Assembly: GCA_021527695.1 (NCBI GenBank)
Contig: JAKFAO010000006.1
Span: forward strand, 1,674,001 to 1,738,000
DNA: 64,000 nucleotides
Reading direction: 5' to 3'
Origin: Naematelia aurantialba
Taxonomy: Eukaryota > Basidiomycota > Tremellomycetes > Tremellales > Naemateliaceae
The position numbers were made by a program, and so were the translations under genes. Below the pieces are notes generated by a model. It saw only the letters and a program-made list of their open reading frames with translations, did not search any database and was not told where the DNA came from. Below are positions 47,117 to 59,101 of the stretch, piece by piece (the stretch's first letter is position 1; every line of letters starts with the position of its first letter).

Positions 47117-49225
47117 ATGGCGCCAGAACCGGAGTACCAGTCTGATGAAAAGAATCTCGGATTCGAAGACACCGCTGTGGCCGTGAACGATGTCTACAGC
47201 TCGGGTCCTGGCGATGACTTTGACTACAACTACACCCCAGAGCAGGTCGAAGCATACCATCTCGACCCGGCGGTGGCTCGGCAAGTCACACGCAAGATGG
47301 ATCTCCGCATTATGCCGCTGTGCTTCTGCATGTACCTGTTCTCGGCACTGGACCGTGGCAACATTTCGAACGCCAAGACGGATGGCATGGAGACGGATCT
47401 ACACCTCGTTGGCAATCAGTACAACATGATCTTGACCGCCATTTCCGTCACGTCAGTACTCTCTGCTGGCGCCTCGACAGGAGCTGATGGCGTCCCAGGT
47501 TCGCAACATGCGCTGTTGCTGGCGGCTTCCTCACTAGAAGGTTCGGACCCAAACGTATGCTGCCTTTGTATATGATGGGATGGGGAACTAGTGAGCATGC
47601 TCGTTCCACCGATGACTCTTCGCTGATAGCAAACCCAGTGGCTATGATCAACGCAGCAGTGAAGAACTATGGCGGTGCTGTCGCTGTTCGATTCTTCCTG
47701 GGAATGGTGTGTTTCTCACATCCAAAGTGTCTTCTTGATCACAGACTGATGATGCACGTAGTTTGAAGGATTCTTCGGTCCATCCGTCACGTAAGGCTAT
47801 CACCTGGAGTTTTATCACCATTCTGATCCTTCTGTAGCATCTACTTGACCTCGTTTTATACTCGAGGAGAGCTGGCCAAACGCATGGCCATATACTACTC
47901 GAGCTCAGCGTGGGTACCAAACTATGCAAGGAGCGAGTTTGCTGATGTGGTGGTGCAGTTTCAGCGGTGCTTTCTCCGGCCTGCTCGCTTACGGGTACGT
48001 GGAGGGCCCTCTTGCCACCATCGACCTTGGCTCACCTCATCCATAGTATCTTCCAAGCGAAGACACAACTTGCTGGCTGGCAGATTCTGTTCTTGAGTGC
48101 GTCATTACGCCATTCCACCCAACCAGTCTGATGTACACTATAGTCGAGGGAGGGTTGACTCTTTTGGTTGCCATGATTGCCGTGTGAGTCCAGTCTGTAG
48201 AAGTGCGGCAAGTAGGCTGAAGAATCGACAGTTTCTTCCTGCCAGGCTACCCCCGCTACTGCAAGTTCTTGACCCATGAGCAGAAAGAAGCAGCAACTAT
48301 GCGCCTGTTGAGTAAGTTCTTCGTGCGGCCATGTTCGCACGTCGCTCAAAGCTCCTTTAGAGGATGCCTCGAAGCGTGTCAACGCGCCTTTTAACGGCAA
48401 GGAATTCCTTATGCCTCTCAAGCAAAAGAAGCTTTACGTCTTTGCGTTGTACGCCCTATGCTACGGCACAGCGTCGTCAACGGCTACAACATTCCTGGCA
48501 CAAATCATAAGCCGATGGGGTCTCAGCACCGTCGACACCAACTGTGAGTGCCACCGAGTCTGGCGAGACTAAGAGCCCAGTGTATACTGTCGGCCCAAAC
48601 TTGGTCGGCATGGCCTGGCTGCTACTCAACTGTTATGCGTCCGACTACTTCCGCCAGCGCTCGTGGTTCCTCGTCGGCGCCGCGGCTACCACCATGACTG
48701 GCAGTATCATCCTCGTGGCAATTCCCATCACCTCACTTCGTCCGGGGTATTTTGCTTGTTACCTGATCTCGATGGGAGCGTTCATCCCGACATGCTTGTT
48801 CCACTCCTGGCACAACAATAATGATCCGAGCGAGATGGGCCGAGCGTTCCGAACGTGTGTACTTTCAAGCACGATACGCGGTTGCATGCTGATCCACCTT
48901 GCAGTGGATTTTTGACATTCTGCGCAAACGCAGGCTCTCTGATCAGTTCCAACATATTCCTCGACTCTGATGCGCCAAAATACACCCATGCGCTCATCGC
49001 CTCTGCGTGTCTGCAAGTCCTCGCCATCATCATCCTTCTCTCTGTGCGCCTTTACATGGTCCTCGACAATCGCAAGCGCAACAAGGTGCAGGGCGTCAAC
49101 TGGGTGAGTCATTCTGGTAACCTGGCTCTGCGATCCCCGCTCATGGCTCGCAGACCTCGATCGATGTGCCGACTGCGGACCTCCAGGACGGACCTGCGAA
49201 CCCAAGTTTCCGCCACTTTTTGTAG
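47117..49225 (+). CDS. MFS transporter, Dal5/allantoate permease (ACS) family
   Basis: ATG 47117 opens MAPEPEYQSDEKNLGFEDTA; the cytosolic N-terminus ends DPAVARQVTRKMDLRIMPLC. TM1 with the family motif is FCMYLFSALDRGNISNAKTD. Then come HLVGNQYNMILTAISVT, FATCAVAGGFLTRRFGPKRM, LPLYMMGWGT, VAMINAAVKNYGGAVAVRFF, FEGFFGPSV and IYLTSFYTRGELAKRMAIYY. The long central loop ends DASKRVNAPFNGKEFLMPLK, and the C-terminal half includes LYVFALYALCYGTASSTATT, TVGPNLVGMAWLLLNCYASD and CLFHSWHNNNDPSEMGRAFR. It ends NPSFRHFL at 49225. The ACS family imports organic anions such as allantoate, nicotinate or vitamins; the substrate is unknown. At least nine introns. Confidence 0.9.
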
Positions 49226-49647
49226 TCTCTTCGTCTGCGAGATTCATCTTGGAATATATCGACCGTACCGTTTGACTTGACGAATTGTCTCCAAGCCCAG
49301 TGATCTATAAATGTATGCCATGCCTATCTACGCCTTTCACGGCGCAGAACGCCGGAGTCTTGTTCCATGGATTTAGGTTATCAGTATAGACAGTTGGAGG
49401 CAGCCACGAGAATGTGCTGCCAGAGGAGCAGGACAGTAGCGCGCCTGCAGGTATTGGTGAACTTGATTCGCACCAGAGCGAGCGGGTCAGTGAAGGACCA
49501 GGCTCAGTACTGGTCGAGCTGGCCAAAACATAAAGCTATCATGTACAGGAGGGGTGGTGCGACCCTGATAAACCCTTATCTGAACCATTTGTCGCTGGTG
49601 AGATATTGCGCGACTTGAGCAATCACTCTTCAGCGTCTTGCACCGAT
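49226..49647. other. Intergenic between MFS and Zn2Cys6 genes
   Basis: 422 bases; no gene seen. It presumably carries the promoter of the next regulator. Confidence 0.5.
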
Positions 49648-52287
49648 ATGCATACGCCCTCGGATGGCAGTCCCGGCACCAGTGAGCATGCGGTGAAGAA
49701 GCGCAAAAAGTACATTTCCCGAGCATGTACTGTCTGCCGACGCAGGTGAGTGCCGCGCGCTGTCGGTCCCTGACAGCACTAGGCGAACGAGGTGTAATGG
49801 GCAGCCTCGGTGTCAGACGTGCACGACATACGACGAGGAATGCATCTATGACCCTGACCATGACGGGCGCAAGCCGGCGACCAAGCAGTACGTCGAGGCG
49901 TTGGTCAATCGCGTCAGGCAGCTCGAAGAGATGCTGGCGATGCGGCCCGAGAGCGGGACTCTCTCTCTCGCCAACGCGACCAGCAGTTCCGGGCATGTCC
50001 TGGGCCCAATCTCCGCCTCGGGCGTGCTCAGGGTACGCTTGAAGATCGAGCGATATCATCTGACGATAGGTCGAAAATGATTCCCTCACGCACCACGGCC
50101 CATCGTCCGCGTACATGCTCCTCCCAGATAGTGCAGGACACAAGCGTGGCGAGGACATCAAGAGCCAGCCCGCTTCGTCCTCGCTCTATCCTGCGAGCAC
50201 GATCCAGGATGCTTTTGGTGCCCTAGCCCACTACGACATTGCGTCTGTCGCGTGGAATCGCCATCTCCCGCCGAATGTCATTCCCAACGCCCAAGTCCAC
50301 GAGGAGGTCCTGGACATATTCTTTGCGTGAGTAACTGTGGCCCTCCTCCGTTCTCCAATGCCTTTTGCACACAGCAAACGTACGAGCTTATCCTCAGTTA
50401 CCTCAACGACTGGTGCCGACCGGTCGAGGAGGCAGAATTCCTTGCTGGCCTCTATGCGAGCGTGACCTCGCCGGAACCCCTCGCTCGAAATGCGCAGTAT
50501 TCTCCCCTCTTGCACAATGCGATCCTGGCCCTGGCCATCTCCCGTTGTCCCCATCTTTTCACTAGTCCAAATGAAAACGAGCTGCCGAGTACGGCGGGCA
50601 TGGCGGCTGCTGCCTTTGCTCAGAGAGCGAGGTGGTTGTTCGAGGAGGAAGCCATCAAACCGATGGTTAGCACTGCAAAGGGCCTCGGCCTCCTGGGATC
50701 CTACCATTCGTTGGCTGGTTCTCTGTCGATAGGATGGTTCTATGAGAGTATGGGGGTCCGGATGGCACAAACCAGTGCGTGTATACGCTAATACAGCCCA
50801 CCAGGCGCCCCACTGATTCGGCATGCAGTGGGACTAAACGCCGACTGCTCCAGCCTAGTGGCTCGAGGTGTCATCTCCCCCGAAATGAGGACCATACGAG
50901 ACCGCGCTCTGTGGACTGCATACATGCAGGACCAGTGAGTCTACCCCATGTGAAGATTCGCTCGTTGAGTCGGTTTAGGTTGTGGGCACTGTTCATTGGT
51001 CGCACGCAGAACATCACGCAAGACGACTTTGAGACGCCGCTTCCTCCCATCGATCCTGCGGTAGACGCCCAACCTTGGCTGAACCATATCGAGCGCCGTG
51101 CTCGCCGTCAAGGGAGGCCGTGGACCTCATCATCCCTCTCCTGGGCCAGCACGACCTTTCGCTGGACCTGTCATCTCATGCTTCTTGCCGACAGGCTGCA
51201 TCAGGCCTTGTGAGTGATAGCTAGAGCCTCAGCCTGACCGTCAGGTACCGCATGCGGTCGCGACATAATGAGATTGTTCGGCAAAGCGTTGTGTCCCAGC
51301 TCCAGTGAGTCGGGAGTTGTCACACTGCTCACATCAGCCTGGAGCTCGGAACTTGGCTCATAGATCTTCCGTCTCCACTACGGGTCGACTCCTCTCGGTC
51401 TTCGGCACCTCCACCACATATCATCATGATGCATTCCATTCATCGGTACCTCCAAATTCTACTTCATCGACCGAAATACACACAACCACAAGCCGCCGGC
51501 GATACCAACAGGGACCTCGCGGTGAGAACTTGCAATGTTGCAGCGTGAGTCCTTCTGTGTCGGCCACGAACTGACTGAAAGTGTCGAGATCCTTCACCTC
51601 CTCGAGATGTACGACCACTGCGCCGGGCTTCGATATGCCAGCACCGGCCTAATCAATGTCTGCTTTGCCGCTGGGACGATTCATCTGCTTGACCTCGTCC
51701 AGTCTGAGAAAACATCAGGACCGAGCATGTCAAGAATCCTCCAATGCATCGACAGTCTCGGCAGGATGTCGTGGCCCTCTGCCTTGGCTGGCGCAGATAT
51801 TCTAAGACATATGCTGGAAGAATGGATCCCATCAAGCGTCCCAAGGCTGGCACCAACCCGGTCTCCGTCGCCTCCCCGCAACGCCGGCCCGGAGCTACTG
51901 GCAGGCCACGCAGCGCCAAAAACTGCAGACCAGAGCTCAGATGGCGAGCGGTTCCTCGCTCGTCTGGGCTGGATGCCGCCCATCGAGAATCCAGCTCCAA
52001 GTGCCGACTTTCAAGCCCCACCAGTCCCTGCCATGGAGGCACAAGCCGCGTGGAACGATTTCGGGGAACCACTCGACATGCAGGGATTCCAACTTGCACC
52101 ATTCGCAATGCATGATTGGGGCACCTCACAAAATGGACTGGCGGACGCGTCAGGCCTGGACCGTGGGTACCTCTCACGCTTTGTGAGGGAATGTCTCGTT
52201 GACGAGGATAGCACTGGAATTGCGTTGGATGTAGGATTCGACGAGGCGTTGCTGGGATCAAAGAGGAACAACAGAACCGGGGTTTGA
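49648..52287 (+). CDS. Zn2Cys6 fungal transcription factor
   Basis: ATG 49648 opens MHTPSDGSPGTSEHAVKKRK. The zinc cluster is split by an intron: RACTVCRRR then RTRCNGQPRCQTCTTYDEEC (C-x2-C-x6-C-x5-C-x2-C-x6-C), followed by the helix KQYVEALVNRVRQLEEMLA. The fungal TF domain contains SYLNDWCRPVEEAEFLAGLY, HNAILALAISRCPHLF, FAQRARWLFEEEAIKPM, LLGSYHSLAGSLSIGWFYES, MGVRMAQTMGLNADC, the family helix DRALWTAYMQDQLWALFIGR, and CHLMLLADRLHQAL. The C-terminal exon ends SKRNNRTGV at 52287. About seven introns. It lies 422 bases downstream of the Dal5-type transporter on the same strand, so it may regulate it; that is inference. Confidence 0.9.
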
Positions 52288-52586
52288 TAGATGCACTGGT
52301 GTCATGAATGCGCATGGCGTAGACCTCTCGCTTCTCCGATGACAATTGACAAGCACGTTCATGTCGTGCTGCTTTGAGAGGTGAGATCCTCGGCGAGTCT
52401 CATGCCCAGATCATTGCTGGTATGACTCTTGCAGGGTCCCTCCGTCGTGGGTCCGGGAGTCCGCTTGATGGGTGGAGTAGTTGCCTTCGCAGTCCAGTCC
52501 ATGGACTCTCGACGTAGGGTGCTGCTGAGAAATGGCTAGTCAATTAGTCAATGTGGAAGCGGCTGTCATGCATGAACTCACTGCTT
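52288..52586. other. Convergent interval, nothing seen
   Basis: About 300 bases between the stop of the regulator and the stop of the arrestin-like gene. Confidence 0.5.
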
Positions 52587-54489
52587 TCAACGTTCACTGT
52601 TGATTGGCCGTCCTCTCTCGGCTTCCTCCTTCATTGCAGTCCTTTCCTCTTCATCTTCACCCTCCTCCCACTTTACGGCATATAGCGGCTCTCTGCCATC
52701 TATCTCGCAGGCGCACAGATGGTGGAGTGGGGCTTCACTTGGCAAGACACTCTGCCCGGCGCATAATGGACATGCCTGACTTCCTGGGTCGAATGATTTC
52801 TTCTCAGGATCTCCCATCGGCTTGTCGTGCTTCACGTGGGGCGCTGTGTTGCGTGGACACGATGTACACAGATTCCTAAGCGGACTTAGATGACAGATGG
52901 GACAAGGTAGGTTCGCATTAATTCGACCCCTATCGCTGACGTCTTGCCGGCGGCGCAGGCTTTCGACAAAGCCTGTAGAATCCGTCGGGGAATCAGCCTG
53001 ACGTTAAGCCACGACACGGTACTCACAAGAAGGAAGGCCAATGATATTCGATATGAGAACACACTGTTCATGTATTAGTCATCTGTCTCTCGAGCAATTG
53101 GCGCATACCGAAGGAAGGACGACGTCAAGTGTCCTCTTCATCGCGCGTAACTCTCCATGACCGGGAAGTGCCATGCGCTGGCCATCGGCACATTCTCCGT
53201 GCACCGAGTAGAATAACTCGTAGATCACAGTGTGAGAGTCGCGTATTGGGATAGTCACCCTGCATGGGTTAGCAGGCACCCTTCAGGCCGGCTCTCACCC
53301 TGGCAATTTGGCTCCCGGTAGAGTCGTTGGCCGGATCTGCATACAATCGGGAAGCTTGCCTAACAGCTCAACTTTGTAGTCTCCCTTGTCTCTTCCACCT
53401 GCTTCAGTACCTCGCCACAAAGCCGGCGTCTCTTGACCTGGATGCTCGCGTCCTGCTGGCGGTATTTTGCCGTGCTCAAGGATATTGAAGTAAGTCGTGG
53501 TGGTGACGCTTTTGCCGGTAGTTGGCGGTGTGACGACAGCTGTAGCGCGTAGTCGAATCCGAAGCGCAAACAAGGTAGCACGCGGCGAGAGGCCCAGACA
53601 CCACAATCGGAGTGGAAAGAGGCAGCTCACACACCACTGCAATTCAGTGACTGAGGGACCCAAGTCCAGCTCACCTCGTTGACTCGAACCCGGACCTCGC
53701 AAGAACCAAAACTCGGCAGATCCTGCACAAAGTGGTCGTCAAACTCATTTACACCGCCCAACATGTTTGGATTGTGTGCGATCGAGATACGCCTCTCAAC
53801 CTGAATGGACCCCGACAGCCACTCTTCCTCTGATTCCTCTGTGACCGATTCACAATAGGATGGTATCGGTATCGACATCGAAGAGCCTCCTGAGTTTGTG
53901 GTGAGATGTTCAAGTGAGCGTGGCGAAGCCTTGGAAAGGGGTGAGGAGACATGCGAGGAAGTTTGTAGTGGCGCCGTTGCAGCACGTCCTTCGATCGTAG
54001 CTACGAGCCAGTACCTCAGGTGCCCGAGCTCGTGATCACCATGTCGAGCCATACACAAAGGGACGATCAAGGTGAACTCGAACCTCAATATCAGTCAAGC
54101 AGCTCGACGCAATCGTCTCACCTTTGCGATCCAGGCTGGAGCAAGATGCCCTGGGTACCACCGTGTATCTCCGTCTTGAGTTCAAAGCAGACCACACAAC
54201 CCTTCTCTCGGCGCCGTTCCCTGTCCATATCTGTCCGTCGAGCCTCGAGATGAACCTCGACTCGCTGGCATCGCTTCGCAGCGCCCGGGGGCACCTTGAC
54301 CTCGAGCTCCCCAGAGAAGATCACGTCATCAGTAGGTCCGTCTGCCAGAGGATCCAATGGGTTCATGAATATGACTCCAAAAGAGGGCACATGCAGAGCG
54401 AGCCTGAGCGACGAGCGGCCTGGCGAGGTTGGCGGAGACGCATTGTGTGAGTTGGCTCGTGTCGGGGAGAGTAATCTCAAGAAGGACAT
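52587..54489 (-). CDS. Arrestin-fold protein with C-terminal Cys pairs
   Basis: Arrestin-like proteins (ART family) adapt ubiquitin ligases to plasma-membrane transporters. ATG 54489 opens MSFLRLLSPTRANSHNASPP. The N-terminal arrestin strand set is LHVPSFGVIFMNPLDPLADG, DDVIFSGELEVKVPPGAAKR, VEVHLEARRT. FDFTLIVPLCMARHGDHELG and HLRYWLVATIEGRAA follow, then a disordered acidic loop and the C-terminal lobe (LALRIRLRATAVVTPP-type strands, YFNILEHGKIPP, VTIPIRDSHTVIYELFYSVH). The final exons add CPICHLSPLRNLCTSC and CPLCAGQSVLPSEAPLHHL, C-x2-C pairs that look zinc-binding, and a charged tail to 52587. I see no PPxY motif. The middle splice sites are approximate. Confidence 0.75.
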
Positions 54490-54673
54490 GAGAGATGAAT
54501 GCAATCAAAGTGCAAAGCAACTCAAAAGCTTGCGTCGTGCAACGTCACCGTGGCACTCGACCCTACGGCGGACCAGGATCTTGCCGCGATCTCCCAACAC
54601 TCTACCCTATTGCAATATAAATGGACTACTCTGAGGGCTTGGCACTCTTCTCGTGCACATGCCCATCTTCCCT

Positions 54674-57111
54674 TCATACTGTCAATCCAAGATCCTTGAG
54701 AAACGCCCACTCCTGGCCAGGGTCCATCAAAGCATTCAGCATTTCGTCAATCCCCACACTCGGCTCGCTGTCGACCGTCACTTTGTACTGATCGAGGGTA
54801 GCAAGGGCGTTGTTCACAATCGTCCTATACTGTGTTGCTGGGTGGTGTGCAGCACCTTGACATACACCCTCGAATAAGGACAGAGCACAGGAGATAATGC
54901 GGTGAAGTCGGGAAGTTTCGGCGACGGGGGGCGGTGGCTCGATTCTAATGAAAGGCAGAGGGGTGAGGTTGGCTGAACGGGAGTGAGCCGTAAGTTCTTG
55001 TAAGATATTTACCATCAATGCACCCGCGCTCGTAGAGCAAGACGAGGAAGACGGCCGCATAAGCGTGTGTGATCCAGTACGCATCGATCGCAAACATGAA
55101 GGACGACCTAACGACATTTAGCTTTTCAACGACGAGCACGCTTACAGTGCGGTGAAGTTGAGATTGTAGCCAGGACCGCCTCGTCTAATCTCCCTCTCCG
55201 GTCTCTCAGAATAGGCTTCAGATGTATACTGCCACAGGAGGCCAAACGCTGCATCCACGCCGGTAGCCAACGCGGCTGGAGTACGGGTCGGTCTGCCCTT
55301 GGGCTGATCCCCCAGCGCTGCGCCGATTGGGATAGCATTGAGAGCTAGTCGATACCATCGAAGCGCAGTGAACGGCATCTCTTGACGAAAGGTAGCTGTA
55401 CTGGTTAGCAGAAGAGTTTGAAGGTTTCATCATCTCACGTATGGTTGGTTTAAGAATGGCAGACCAACGATCAGCCCAGTCATCAAGATTCGTATTGACC
55501 ACCTTCAGTGTGATTCCATCCAGCGAACGAAGGGATGTATCGCCACAGGACACCGAGGCGAGCTGTACAATAGAGACCAGCTCAGCCAGGCCGGCGAGTC
55601 TCAGATCACCGGTCTGGGCGGAAGGATGGGAGCCAAACGCCCTAGAAATATGTGTTGGTGGGGAAGTGAGACTTGCGGGTAGACCAGCCGTGAGAGTGAG
55701 GCTGGAGGAATAAGCAGCACTCGCGGTATCAGCTCACTGTCGGTCAATAGACACCAGGTTCAGCCAGATTCGCATTCTCGCCAGCTGTTCCTCGCCTAGA
55801 TGAGGATCTGTGAAGGCTACATCCCCCCAGCGATCCAGACCAATATGCCTTGCGAGTCGGGTTGCCAGACCAATCATGATCCAGGCGTATGCGTCGTTGA
55901 ATCGGCTCTTCGGACTGAGAGAGGCATCGGACCCTCCACGGTCGGACCAGTCGAGAGCCGGCCATTGAATGGAGAGGAGTATCGCTTGGACGACTTCGAG
56001 GGAGAAGTCGGATGCAGAAGTATGCAGGATGAGCTGATATATGTGCTCGTCGAAAATGGATACGAGTTCGGAGTATCGGGGATGCAGCCAGTTGAGATTA
56101 CTTTGGTTTCTACGACCTTGTTTAGTAGTACCTCGAGCAGTGACTCACGGATCATCGATAGCCCAGTATCGGGCACCGATCAGGCATATAGAGGTAAAAA
56201 GGAGCAGACTCCGACTCCGTACATCGCTCGCAAGCCGCTGCGTGCTGATACTGGAGCATGGGGCGAGTTCATGACAGGCAGAGAAGAAGCTGCCAATACG
56301 TCAGCGCGAATTCCGGGTCTGACCTACACATCAAACAGCCTTTGAGCGTCCTGGGAGCTAATGATACCTCGCATAACGGGGTCCAATCTCGCTGCTTGAT
56401 CATCCGCAAAGTCCATTGACTCCAGAAAGACAGTCTGGCCTCCACGTCTAGCACCGGTTGTGCTTAAAGGTCGGCTAGATGGGTAGAGGGTCCGGAGAGT
56501 AGCCATTGGTGCTCTGAACAGGGCCCCATTGCTGCCTTGGGACAAGGATGCGTGTTGTGGACTGACCGACGCGATCGGAAGGATGGCCGCATCAAACTCT
56601 TGTATGATGTCCGTGTCTCGAGTCTGATGGGTGAAGGTCGAGCTGCTTTCTCGTCAGCAGACAGTCGCCATGGGAGGAAGCATTCGGTCGTACTCTTTGA
56701 CATGGCTAGCACTCTGATATCTGGGAAAGACGTTCGCGCTGGACTCGAGCCGTGTGATGCGAACGACTGCCGAAGCAAGACTGTTGAATCAGCAAGAAAC
56801 TTATAGCACTGAACCTACGAGTTCTGCAGGCTAGCCACCTCCTCTTCTAATCGCCGGATTGCCTGCTGAGGATCCACCTTGTCCCCCTCCTCATTCCTCT
56901 GAGGAGGTTCTATGAGAAAGCTGCACTGCTTGCCCACTCTTTCACATCGCTCGCATGGAATTCTCATTCCATCGCACCGCTGCTTCCGACGACGACATTG
57001 AATACAAGCTTTGGTAGAACGTCGCCGAGGATACGGGTCGGGCGATGGTGACGGTGATGGCGATGTGATCTCTGATCGGACCGGCAGCCTTGCTTCCGTC
57101 AGCCTCTGCAT
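54674..57111 (-). CDS. Zn2Cys6 fungal transcription factor, first gene of the 54.7-64 kb cluster
   Basis: The first in-frame ATG is at 57111 (MQRLTEARLPVRSEITSPSP). The zinc cluster is unbroken: KACIQCRRRKQRCDGMRIPC, ERCERVGKQCSFL (C-x2-C-x6-C-x6-C-x2-C-x6-C), with a basic PRRRSTKA lead and a coiled helix QQAIRRLEEEVASLQNS. Later exons contain TVFLESMDFADDQAARLDPV, MRGIISSQDAQRLFDV, then the TF-domain stretch ending in SICLIGARYWAIDDP and, after further introns, ALRWYRLALNAIPIG. It ends GIDEMLNALMDPGQEWAFLK at 54674. At least seven introns. It is transcribed away from the arrestin gene and toward the same side as the hydrolase gene that follows. It is the obvious candidate regulator for that cluster. 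Confidence 0.85.
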
Positions 57112-57351
57112 CTGTATATGCTTGTGCGTCAGAGCGAGGCTCACCCTACATCTAAGATCATGTCGTCACTCATAGCCGGAGTTGTTGATCCCCCTAGAGT
57201 TGCTGCACAAGGAGGAACGGAGGAAACACAGCAAGGAGAGAGTTGTAAAAATCAAGTAGAGCAAGTTGGCTGTTGTCTCTCTAACATGCCCTAACATGCT
57301 CGCTTTCTCGAGTTCATGCTCGCTGCTTCTCACTCGACACCGACGCATGCA

Positions 57352-58573
57352 TCAAGGCTTGTACGGGAATCTATTGGTCCAGTGATCGGCAATCTCCTCT
57401 CTCGTTGCATACCATACCCCTTCATGCTTCTTGACGTGCTCAAAGAATTTGCGCAATCCCGCCAAGCGACCCGGCCGTCCAACCATACGACAGTGTAACC
57501 CAATGGACAGCATCTTTGGCTTGCCCTCGTGGCCCTCCTTGTACAGCTCGTCAAACGCCCCAATGAGGTAGGAGGCAAAGTTGTCCGGAGAGAGAAAGGC
57601 GTTGTGATCGCCGTCTTTATAGTCATTCGTATCGAGGCTGCCATTCAGACACGCTTCATAAGCCCTTTACTCACGCATAGGGAACCATGAGCAGACCGTC
57701 ATTCGAGCTGCTACCCGGCGAAGCAACCCAGTGTGGGAGGTCGTCGCTGTAGTCATCGCTGTAATACTTCAATGGCAGGCCCAGCTCCCTGTAGGTCTTG
57801 ACAACGAGCGCTCGGGACCTGACTCCGGCTTTACTCCCCACCATTCCATAATACCAACCCCTCGGCGGCTTCCCAGTGACCTCGCGGATAGCTTCGCCAC
57901 ATCAGATCGCGGTCTGTTCATGATGACTGTCCATCTCACCGTCAATGGCCAACTTGACGTTGTGCACTTCCTGCTCCTCTGTCCAGCTGCTTCGATCGAC
58001 CCATCGCCAACCATGACTTTTTGAGGTGAGTGACGACAGCATAAAACTTGTCGCAACTCACCTCGCTACCTCGTGCCCATCCTCCACGAGACGCTTTCCG
58101 ACTTCTGGATTTTGCAAGCATGCCATCCCGATCATGTAGCTTGTACACCTTATGTTGTACTCTTTAAGTAGCCTCAAAATCCTCCATACTCCTGCTCGAG
58201 ACCCATACTGCGCGCTTGAGCTATGAAGCTGTCGATGAGCCTACCTCATAGAGCGATTCAATGTTGACATTGCGAGTTCCTTCGAGCGAGACACAGCCTG
58301 GTCCCAGCTCGCTCGCCAGCCTTTCCGAAGATTGATCGCCATTCACGAGCGTTGCCTCGGAGCCCTCCTCTACCGCTTGTCAGCACAGGATACATACACT
58401 CGGAATGCTGACCGTAGTTCAGAACCACTTGAATGGCGATCTTGGCGTCACCTGGCCATTTCGCACTGACCGATCACTCAGCAATGCACGCTCTGACTCG
58501 CCAGCAGGCGCCCGACGAACTTGGGGGGACTGGGGCCGTAGCCAATAAGGTCTCGCGGTCCATAGTCGTCCAT
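57352..58573 (-). CDS. PuuE/NodB-type polysaccharide deacetylase or allantoinase-like hydrolase
   Basis: ATG 58573 opens MDDYGPRDLIGYGPSPPKFV; after an intron comes GDAKIAIQVVLNYG. Then follow EEGSEATLVNGDQSSERLAS, GTRNVNIESLYE, and the NodB fold YGSRAGVWRILRLLKEYNIR, CTSYMIGMACLQNPEVGKRL and VEDGHEVAS. These lead to the metal-site region HGWRWVDRSSWTEEQEVHNV. Next come IREVTGKPPRGWYYGMVGSK, YYSDDYSDDLPHWVAS and KMLSIGLHCRMVGRPGRLAG. It ends WYATREEIADHWTNRFPYKP at 57352. The GYGxxPP start, EEGSE and HGWRW motifs are those of the PuuE/cytosine-independent allantoinase subfamily rather than of secreted chitin deacetylases; no signal peptide is present. A deamidating or ring-opening hydrolase of nitrogen catabolism is likely. 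Confidence 0.85.
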
Positions 58574-58957
58574 TATCTCTGGTTCGATCAGTCTATGCGA
58601 TCGCGGGCAAATCGTACAGACAAGAACGTTTAGACACGAACACCTGTGGGTGCGCCAATTATGCTCGGTTCCCATCGATGAAGAGTGTATCCGCACCTCC
58701 CAAACCTCCCGAACGATCTTTGGGTGGACAGTACTCATGGAAAGGACAGATCTTACATGTGGGAAGGAGAGATTCACTTACAGCCAGGACAGATTCACTG
58801 GAGCAAATGATGACTGTGCTTTATGGGGGACAGATGTGCGCCCAGCAAAGGTGGCTTTGCTTTAATTTCAAATATGAGGGAGAGGAATACGTATGGGAAT
58901 GACAGGAATATACCTGCATGCCATTGGGTGGTGATAGGACTCGACACTCGAGCGGCA

Positions 58958-58980
58958 GGAGCGGCTTCTGAAGCCGCTCC
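58958..58980. promoter_or_regulatory. Perfect 11+1+11 inverted repeat containing CGG-N9-CCG
   Basis: Arms GGAGCGGCTTC (58958-58968) and GAAGCCGCTCC (58970-58980) around a single T. The inner CGG (58962-58964) and CCG (58974-58976) are in the inverted arrangement recognised by Gal4-type dimers. It sits between the divergent starts at 58573 and 59102, about 120 bases upstream of the DapA-family gene. No other feature occupies 58574-59101. Confidence 0.7.
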
Positions 58981-59101
58981 AAAGCTGCTGGTCCGTCCCA
59001 GAATCCTAAGCGCATCCTGGGGGCGCATCCTTGACTTTCCAACCAGAGAGTACTGCATGGAAAAGTAGCATCTTACACCCCCAAGCAGTACTCAGTCAAA
59101 C

